NCBI RefSeq assembly: GCF_001606025.1
Contig: NZ_CP014945.1
Location: 2,976,001 to 3,040,000 of the forward strand
Direction of reading: 5' to 3'
Length of the DNA stretch: 64,000 nucleotides
Source of the DNA: Psychrobacter alimentarius
Lineage (GTDB): Bacteria > Pseudomonadota > Gammaproteobacteria > Pseudomonadales > Moraxellaceae
In this document: one piece after another, positions 58,281 through 64,000 of the stretch
How the letters are laid out: every line of letters begins with the position of its first letter
Position numbering within the stretch: the first letter of the stretch is position 1
Notes under the pieces: generated by a model
Databases searched by the model: none
Told to the model about the DNA's origin: nothing
Seen by the model: only the letters and a program-made list of their open reading frames with translations
Position numbers and translations under genes: made by a program

Positions 58281-59160
58281 ACGGACTCCTCATTTATACT
58301 TGATACAGCTTATGTGTTTGTCTTGCAGACATTACTTTCAGAATATCTAAACCACAAGTGTGACTACTTAAAAAATTTGGCATAAAAATATCATAAGCAT
58401 TTTATAGATATTCAGCCGTCTGCGGTATCACATTTACTTATCAGTCTATAATCGCTATTTATAAAATAAATGTTATATGTACTTGATATCCTATAGAATC
58501 TATTGAGTAACAATTTAACATTATAAGTTAGACAAATTTAGCAATATTCTAGTAACATTAATATTTAGTCTAAGAGAATTTATACTATTTTTTATAATAG
58601 TGGATGATATCTATAAATAATTATTTATAGTTGCTTTTATCAGATATTGATAAACTTATTTTTGAACATTTATCCAGACTAGATGTTACCATAAGTGATT
58701 AGAACATTTAGAACTTCAAACGCTTGTCAGGAAGACAAGTTGTGAAAAAGACAGCGGATTGTCCTGCCCCTTCTTTCTTCCTCGATACACTTTGTGCATC
58801 TCAAACGTTATTTTTGATCAAAGTGACCAAAACAACATTTAATAACTTAGCTATTATTTTAAAGTAAATGATTTTTAGTCATCGTAGTGCCATTACGTAC
58901 TGTTAATCTCATTGTTTATAATGCTCATTTTATAAAGTCGCATGTTTCTGTTTTTTATGACAGGTTAAGTGATAAGGAATAGTCACCGCCTCTCTTATGT
59001 TGCTCTTCGCATTATTTGTTTTGAAAAATTCAACACAGACTGTCTATTAAGTAACACTACCCTATAGATACTGCCGTTGTCGTCTACAGATGCAAGACCA
59101 TCATAATTATTAGGATGAGACCAACAATAATATTTTAGGTAAGACAAAAGGAGTTGCTCT
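58281..59160. other. Long intergenic region between two sodium symporter loci
   Basis: 880 bp with no gene, strongly A+T-rich on the left. A small hairpin CTTGTC/GACAAG lies at 58723-58739. TTTTTGATCAAAGTG around 58812 contains a short palindrome (TTTGATCAAA) that only loosely resembles CRP/FNR-type sites. No terminator or sRNA could be supported. Confidence 0.5.
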
Positions 59161-59421
59161 ATGGAAAACCACAACGATTCATCCGGTTATTGGCGTGCCA
59201 ATGTCCGTCTCATTTTAGGTTGCCTAGTCATTTGGGCACTATGCTCTTATGGTTTTGGGATCTTATTACGTCCTCTCTTAGCAGGTATTAGAATCGGTGG
59301 TACTGATCTGGGCTTTTGGTTTGCTCAGCAAGGCGCGATTATAGTATTTATGGTCTTAATCTTCTTTTACGCCTGGCGTATGAATAAGTTAGATAAACAA
59401 TATGGCGTAGACGAGGAATAA
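59161..59421 (+). CDS. DUF4212 small subunit of sodium/solute symporter
   Basis: An 86-residue protein with two membrane helices (about 14-38 and 54-76). The SGYWRANVRLI start and WFAQQGAI before the second helix fit DUF4212, which always accompanies the VC_2705-type symporter. It is probably an accessory subunit. It sits 4 bp before the large subunit gene, so the two are co-translated. AAAAGGAGT precedes the ATG. Confidence 0.9.
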   Translation: MENHNDSSGYWRANVRLILGCLVIWALCSYGFGILLRPLLAGIRIGGTDLGFWFAQQGAIIVFMVLIFFYAWRMNKLDKQYGVDEE

Positions 59422-59425
59422 TGCT

Positions 59426-61294
59426 ATGAGTCAATTTGTAATTAATATTATTTTTGTGGGTCTATCCTTCGCTCTATACTTCGGTATTGCAATCTGGGCG
59501 CGAGCTGGTTCAACCAGTGAATTTTATGTCGCAGGTGGTGGTGTCCATCCCGTCGTCAACGGTATGGCAACCGCCGCTGACTGGATGAGTGCTGCATCAT
59601 TTATTTCAATGGCAGGTATTCTTGCCGCTGGTGGCTATGGTGCCTCAACGTATCTAATGGGCTGGACTGGGGGTTATGTACTTCTAGCGATGCTGCTAGC
59701 ACCATACTTGCGCAAATTTGGTAAATTTACGGTTCCTGATTTTATTGGGGACCGTTTTTACTCTAAGACTGCCGCTATGATTGCAGTCGTGTGTTTGATT
59801 ATTGCGTCGACTACTTACGTTATTGGTCAGATGACAGGGGCTGGCGTCGCATTCTCACGTTTCTTAGAAGTCGACAATACGACTGGCCTTCTTATTGCTG
59901 CTGTGGTTGTTTTCTTTTATGCCGTACTAGGTGGTATGAAAGGTATTACCTACACGCAGGTTGCACAGTATGTCGTTCTAATCATTGCTTATACTATCCC
60001 TGCTGTCTTTATCTCACTTGAGCTGACCGGTAACCCAATTCCAGGTCTCGGTTTGTTCTCAAACCATACCGAATCAGGTATACCTTTATTGACTAAGCTT
60101 GATCAGGTAGTGACTGACTTAGGATTTACTGCTTATACCGCTGATGTACCAAATAAGTTAAACATGGTGCTATTTACCTTGTCGCTAATGATTGGTACAG
60201 CAGGTCTACCACACGTTATTATTCGTTTTTTCACTGTACCTAAAGTATCTGATGCGCGTTGGTCAGCAGGTTGGGCACTAGTATTCATTGCGTTACTTTA
60301 CTTCACTGCTCCTGCAGTAGGTGCGATGGCTCGTTTGAACCTGATTGATACTATCTATCCACAAGGTGTTGAAGCAGAGTCTATCACCTATGATCAACGT
60401 CCAGATTGGATGAAAACATGGGAAGAGACTGGCCTCATTAAGTATAATGATCTCAATAATGATGGCCGTATTCAGATGTACAACGACAGTGGACTTGGTG
60501 CCGCTCAGTTGGCGCTAAATACTGCTGAAACTGATGGTGGCGATGTTGCCGCTGCTACTGCTGCTGTCGAACAGGCTCGTACTGCACACGATTTAGAAGT
60601 CGATGGTCGCTTTGCAAACGCAGGTTGGGCAGGTAACGAGCTTGACGTAAACAATGACATTCTAGTACTAGCTAACCCAGAAATTGCAAATCTTCCACCA
60701 TGGGTTATTGGTCTTATTGCAGCAGGTGGCCTAGCAGCAGCACTATCAACTGCCGCAGGTCTACTATTGGCTATCTCATCAGCGATCAGTCATGACTTGA
60801 TCAAAAGAAACCTCAACCCAAATATTAGTGATAAAGGCGAGTTAAAAGTAGCGCGTATCACTATGGGTATTGCGATTGTAGTAGCAACATGGTTAGGTAT
60901 CAATCCACCAGGATTTGCCGCACAAGTCGTGGCACTCGCCTTCGGTATTGCGGGAGCTTCACTATTCCCAGTACTGATGATGGGTATTTTCTCTAAACGT
61001 ATTAACAGCCTTGGCGCTATCGCTGGTATGTTAACGGGTTTGATTAGTATCCTAGTGTATATCTTTTTATTCAAAGGTTGGTTCTTCATCAGTGGTACTG
61101 CAAGTTTCCCTGATACAGAAGAGTATTGGCTGTTTGGTATCTCGCCGTTATCATTTGGTGCGGTTGGTGCTATGCTTAACTTCATCGTAGCATTTGTCGT
61201 CTCATATGCTACACCAGCACCACCATTACACATTCAAGAACTGGTTGAAAGTGTTCGCTCTCCACGCGGCGCTGGCGGTGCAGTCGACCACTAA
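59426..61294 (+). CDS. Sodium:solute symporter, VC_2705 subfamily
   Basis: A 622-residue SSS-family transporter with about 13 helices. Seen: EFYVAGGGVHPVVNG, TAADWMSAASFISMAG, and GLPHVIIRFFTVP, the last typical of the acetate/monocarboxylate branch. Between helices a long hydrophilic insert (about 315-420) contains DLNNDGRIQ at about 342-350, an EF-hand-like calcium loop, and an Ala/Thr-rich stretch. The substrate is probably a short organic acid such as acetate or pyruvate. It pairs with the DUF4212 subunit. Confidence 0.9.
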   Translation: MSQFVINIIFVGLSFALYFGIAIWARAGSTSEFYVAGGGVHPVVNGMATAADWMSAASFISMAGILAAGGYGASTYLMGWTGGYVLLAMLLAPYLRKFGKFTVPDFIGDRFYSKTAAMIAVVCLIIASTTYVIGQMTGAGVAFSRFLEVDNTTGLLIAAVVVFFYAVLGGMKGITYTQVAQYVVLIIAYTIPAVFISLELTGNPIPGLGLFSNHTESGIPLLTKLDQVVTDLGFTAYTADVPNKLNMVLFTLSLMIGTAGLPHVIIRFFTVPKVSDARWSAGWALVFIALLYFTAPAVGAMARLNLIDTIYPQGVEAESITYDQRPDWMKTWEETGLIKYNDLNNDGRIQMYNDSGLGAAQLALNTAETDGGDVAAATAAVEQARTAHDLEVDGRFANAGWAGNELDVNNDILVLANPEIANLPPWVIGLIAAGGLAAALSTAAGLLLAISSAISHDLIKRNLNPNISDKGELKVARITMGIAIVVATWLGINPPGFAAQVVALAFGIAGASLFPVLMMGIFSKRINSLGAIAGMLTGLISILVYIFLFKGWFFISGTASFPDTEEYWLFGISPLSFGAVGAMLNFIVAFVVSYATPAPPLHIQELVESVRSPRGAGGAVDH

Positions 61295-61330
61295 GCGCAC
61301 GACTGAGGATATATTTTGCGTTAATATATA

Positions 61331-61368
61331 TCACTCACAGGCAGTTGCTGCTTGTGAGTGATTTTTTT
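61331..61368 (+). terminator. Terminator after symporter operon
   Basis: TCACTCACAGGCAG/CTGCTTGTGAGTGA, a 14-bp stem with one G-U pair and a 3-nt loop, then a T-run. Confidence 0.93.
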
Positions 61369-61453
61369 ATCCTCTATTTTTTACAAAAACTCTTAAATTC
61401 TGCTCTACTACAGACGCTTAATTAAAAGCGCTTATCGCATTAAGGAAGATTTT

Positions 61454-61993
61454 ATGCTTTACGAGTTTATCGCTACCATAGCTGCTGGATTTGGTTTGGC
61501 TGGGATAGCACTTATCATAACTCACCTCAGCAAACTGGCAGGTAAAAGAGCACCAAAATGGCTTATCCCATTATTTGCTGCCATCGGTATATTTGGCTTC
61601 CAAATTCAACAAGAGTATAGCTGGTTTGATCAACAGGTTACGCAACTTCCTGAAGGTGTCACTGTCGTTAAAAAAATTGAAGAGAGTACATGGTTTCGCC
61701 CATGGACTTACGTTAAGCCGCAAATACTACGTTTTATCGCTGCTGACATTGGCAATGCTACTGTGCAAGTCGATAACCCAGATGTATATTTGGTCAATTT
61801 GTATCTGTTCGAGAGACGTAGAGGTGTGCAAAAAGTCTCGCAAGTGATAGATTGTAGCGTCCCCGCTCGGGCAGATTATGTATTGCCTGCAAAAGACAGC
61901 ACGCTGACTATCGATGAGCATGTTAAGCAGACCACAGCATGGCGAGCGTTGGCGAAAGATGATCCTTTATTTACTAGTGTTTGCATGAGTTAA
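61454..61993 (+). CDS. Conserved-looking membrane protein, unknown function
   Basis: A 179-residue protein with two N-terminal membrane helices (about 5-25 and 37-53), then a soluble region with PWTYVKPQILRF and a DNPDVYLVNLYLFERRRG segment. Two cysteines (in IDCSVP and VCMS) may be periplasmic. A good AAGGAAGA site precedes the ATG. No family recognised. It is a single gene after the symporter terminator. Confidence 0.72.
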   Translation: MLYEFIATIAAGFGLAGIALIITHLSKLAGKRAPKWLIPLFAAIGIFGFQIQQEYSWFDQQVTQLPEGVTVVKKIEESTWFRPWTYVKPQILRFIAADIGNATVQVDNPDVYLVNLYLFERRRGVQKVSQVIDCSVPARADYVLPAKDSTLTIDEHVKQTTAWRALAKDDPLFTSVCMS

Positions 61994-62097
61994 AACCAAC
62001 GTTGCGCTACTGCTTAGAAGCAACGTTATCGTGACCCGCATATTTATGACCTGATTCAGTGACATTCATACGATACAGGTTTCATAATGCTAAGCAT

Positions 62098-62703
62098 TTA
62101 ATAGCGCTGAGAGGTCGCCGAATACGTATGTTTTGAGTTAGCACCTAATAGCAGACCTGCACACAAACCACCAAAATGTGCCGCAAATGAGATGCCTTGT
62201 TGCGGCATCAGCCCTTGTTTGATCGTTAACCAGTATCCTGTTCCCATGATAATACAAGCAAGTAAGTAACCCCAGCGTCGGGCAAATACTGCCCCACCGA
62301 TCATATAACCGAGCATTGCAAAACACAATCCTGACGCTCCAATGTGAATGGACAAGGGTGAGCCAATAACCCAAGTAACCAGTCCCGATGCAACAATCAG
62401 CTTGAGTACAGTACGGTAGGCATTTTTTTCAAACAATCCGAACAAAAACAAAATTTGTAATAACGTTAACGTATTACCCAGTAAATGTGAGAAGTTTCCA
62501 TGCATCGTCCATGATGCAAACACTCCTATCATACTTCCTACATCAAAGGCGCGCGGCACAATCCCAAAGATGTTCCACATACCAAATAGCAATACATCAT
62601 TTAAAAAAAACATGCCCCACATTGGTATGAGTACAAACGCATATAAGCCAATGACCTGCTTGATACGTACCATGATCAAGTTGAGCAATTGCTGCCACTT
62701 CAT
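62098..62703 (-). CDS. Rhomboid family intramembrane serine protease
   Basis: A 201-residue membrane protein with six helices. The catalytic dyad is S124 in IGASGLCF and H176 in SFAAHFGG; TMHGNFSHLLGN near residue 70 is the conserved His/Asn loop. It cuts membrane-embedded helices of unknown targets. It begins 36 bp after the 5'-nucleotidase gene in the same direction, so the two probably share a transcript. Confidence 0.88.
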   Translation of the reverse strand: MKWQQLLNLIMVRIKQVIGLYAFVLIPMWGMFFLNDVLLFGMWNIFGIVPRAFDVGSMIGVFASWTMHGNFSHLLGNTLTLLQILFLFGLFEKNAYRTVLKLIVASGLVTWVIGSPLSIHIGASGLCFAMLGYMIGGAVFARRWGYLLACIIMGTGYWLTIKQGLMPQQGISFAAHFGGLCAGLLLGANSKHTYSATSQRY

Positions 62704-62739
62704 AGACGACTTTATCCTTTTGATTGAGTTTTTAGATAA

Positions 62740-63792
62740 TTAATGACGCACAGCAAAAAGTGGACGCTCTACCGGTTTAAAAGCCAACAATGCCGCATCT
62801 TGCTTAGAGGTTAAATAACTGTCCCCATGTAGCAATGAGGTCGAATGATAAGGAACGAGCGCCGTTGGAATGAAGTCACGTGCCGCATCGATGTGCTGGA
62901 TCGAATCATCAAAAAAGATATGCGGCGCAAACGTTCTAAGCACGGCTGTTTTTTCTAAACCGCCCAAGAAAAATGCCATGTCCACATTGACGCCCCACTC
63001 TCGCAGCGTTTTAATCGCTCGCAAGTCAGCAGGCGCATTACGAGCGGTGACCAAAGCAATTTTGATTGGAGAATATTGAAGCCCAGCTGGTAGACGCTCT
63101 TGTAAGTTTGATAATTTAATCAGCAATTCAGCATAAGGTCCTTTTTCAATTGGCAAATCACGCATTTGTGTTTCGCGATCATGAAAAGCTCGCAGACCTT
63201 TTTGTTTATATAGCAGCTCCCCCGAATCATCAAAAAGCACTGCGTCGCCATCAAATGCAATGCGTAGCTGATTGGTGTCCAACTCATAAGTATTGACAGG
63301 GGTCGCATCCAAGATTGCGCAAGCACAGATATTGGCATCTGCAACTTGCTGTGCATCATCACGGTTTGTGGTCAAAAACAAGTCGACATTGAAATCTTTG
63401 ATATAGGGAGCAATTGGACTACCCGAAATAAAAGCAGATCGTGAAATATTCAGTCCATGCGCCAAAATGGCATTGAGTACTTGGATGCCTGTGTCTGGAC
63501 TACTTTTTGAGACGATAACGACTTCGACTAACGGCGCTTCTATTTCTGAATCCTGTCCATTCTTATCTGCACAATATTCGTTCAAATTTAATAAAGCTTT
63601 GATCAATGGGTAACCGGCGCCAATATTTAAAGGCTCATTCTCACGTTCAGTCATATAATCGCGAAATTCTTTGATAGCGCTTGCTGGTTTTTGCTCCAAT
63701 AATTGTACTAAATGGTTTTCAGATTCTGTTAAATCAAAAAGTGCGGTTGCAGAAATTGCGACTATTAGCGTGTTACTAAAATCGACTGCCAT
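62740..63792 (-). CDS. 5'-nucleotidase (cN-I / PF06189-like)
   Basis: A 350-residue HAD-like enzyme expected to release phosphate from nucleoside monophosphates. The HAD-type DxD is in IAFDGDAVLFDD (about residue 200), with RTFAPHIFFDD near 290 as the late acidic motif, and TARNAPADLRAIKTLREWG between. The N-terminal third has VVIVSKSSPDTGIQVLN, typical of the family. No signal peptide; cytoplasmic. It is upstream of the rhomboid gene. Confidence 0.88.
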   Translation of the reverse strand: MAVDFSNTLIVAISATALFDLTESENHLVQLLEQKPASAIKEFRDYMTERENEPLNIGAGYPLIKALLNLNEYCADKNGQDSEIEAPLVEVVIVSKSSPDTGIQVLNAILAHGLNISRSAFISGSPIAPYIKDFNVDLFLTTNRDDAQQVADANICACAILDATPVNTYELDTNQLRIAFDGDAVLFDDSGELLYKQKGLRAFHDRETQMRDLPIEKGPYAELLIKLSNLQERLPAGLQYSPIKIALVTARNAPADLRAIKTLREWGVNVDMAFFLGGLEKTAVLRTFAPHIFFDDSIQHIDAARDFIPTALVPYHSTSLLHGDSYLTSKQDAALLAFKPVERPLFAVRH

Positions 63793-63964
63793 GACTGTCT
63801 CTACTTATCATATAAAAGGGTGGATACGAAAATACCAATCAGTTTACTACATCCATCAGATTTTAGAATGATAAGAAAAGTTATCGTCCTGCCATACACT
63901 GTAATCAAAAACCACCTTGGTAACCAAACACTGTCTCAAACAATTTTTGCTATTTATAGTTATT

Positions 63965-64000
63965 TTAGATGTCGTGTAGGGCATCTTTTAATTGCTCATC
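63965..64000 (-). CDS. Possible C-terminal end of a gene cut by the window edge
   Basis: Reading in from the right edge on the minus strand, one frame gives DEQLKDALHDI and then TAA. It looks like a real C-terminus, but eleven codons are too few to identify or confirm it. Confidence 0.3.
   Translation of the reverse strand, partial: DEQLKDALHDI

Noticed and set aside
58805..58830. CRP/FNR-type site before the symporter operon
   Set aside because: The TTTGATCAAA palindrome is compact and lacks the spacing of TGTGA-N6-TCACA or TTGAT-N4-ATCAA.
60790..61233. 147-codon minus-strand frame inside the symporter gene
   Set aside because: It is antisense to a clear transporter frame and has the Ile/Pro-rich composition expected of antisense of membrane helices.

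Overview
The window looks like chromosome from a gammaproteobacterium of the Moraxellaceae, most probably Psychrobacter. This is inferred from gene content (nadM-Nudix with nadV, argS with a SPOR gene, fadBA, phoBR, a VC_2705/DUF4212 symporter pair), from moderately A+T-rich intergenic DNA with standard AGGA-type ribosome sites, and from the protein sequences. No database was searched. There are no rRNA or tRNA genes, no CRISPR array, no intact insertion sequence, integrase or transposase, and no prophage.

Layout. 0-3.5 kb: metY, nfuA and a beta-class glutathione transferase. 3.6-7.1 kb: an NAD salvage block of nadM-Nudix, nadV and an overlapping SGNH hydrolase; nadV has a compact, structured 5' leader. 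7.2-14.9 kb: L31 type B, a YceI protein, a small lipoprotein, an FAD oxidoreductase, a LOG-family protein, an alpha/beta hydrolase, an ExoX-like exonuclease and an M23 peptidase. 15-20.5 kb: phoBR behind a clear Pho box, dtd, psd, a DUF1287 protein, an HD phosphohydrolase and an isochorismatase-family enzyme. 20.7-24.3 kb: the fadBA beta-oxidation operon. 25-30 kb: ispA, a DUF72 gene, then a disturbed patch with a gene broken by an in-frame TAG, a decayed second copy of the sodB 3' end with its terminator, a membrane protein, an acetyltransferase and intact sodB. 30.3-36.7 kb: rdgB, tig, clpP, clpX and a short-chain dehydrogenase. 37-41 kb: an EIIC-like membrane protein, a SPOR protein and argS. 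41.4-47.4 kb: DUF2788, DUF1176, and cmoB and cmoA separated by a 795-residue putative nuclease. 47.6-54.4 kb: msrA, tpm, a lytic transglycosylase, a small acidic protein, a DUF4062-like protein, murI and a DUF1285 protein. 54.7-64 kb: ETF-ubiquinone oxidoreductase, an alanine/sodium symporter, a two-gene sodium/solute symporter, a conserved membrane protein, a rhomboid protease and a 5'-nucleotidase.

Links between genes. FadBA and ETF-QO both serve fatty-acid oxidation: FadBA carries out the later steps and ETF-QO passes electrons from acyl-CoA dehydrogenases to quinone. NadV makes NMN from nicotinamide and NadM turns it into NAD; the Nudix domain may clean up or sense a related nucleotide. 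CmoA and CmoB act in sequence on the tRNA wobble uridine. Tig, ClpP and ClpX form the usual protein-quality locus, without lon after clpX.

The strongest leads for something undescribed are: the nadV leader, where a 10-bp hairpin loop can pair with the Shine-Dalgarno sequence; the orphan zinc-ribbon plus PD-(D/E)xK protein between cmoA and cmoB; a dispersed 60-70 bp hairpin element in three copies whose arms differ but still pair; and the sodB 3'-end duplication beside the TAG-broken gene.
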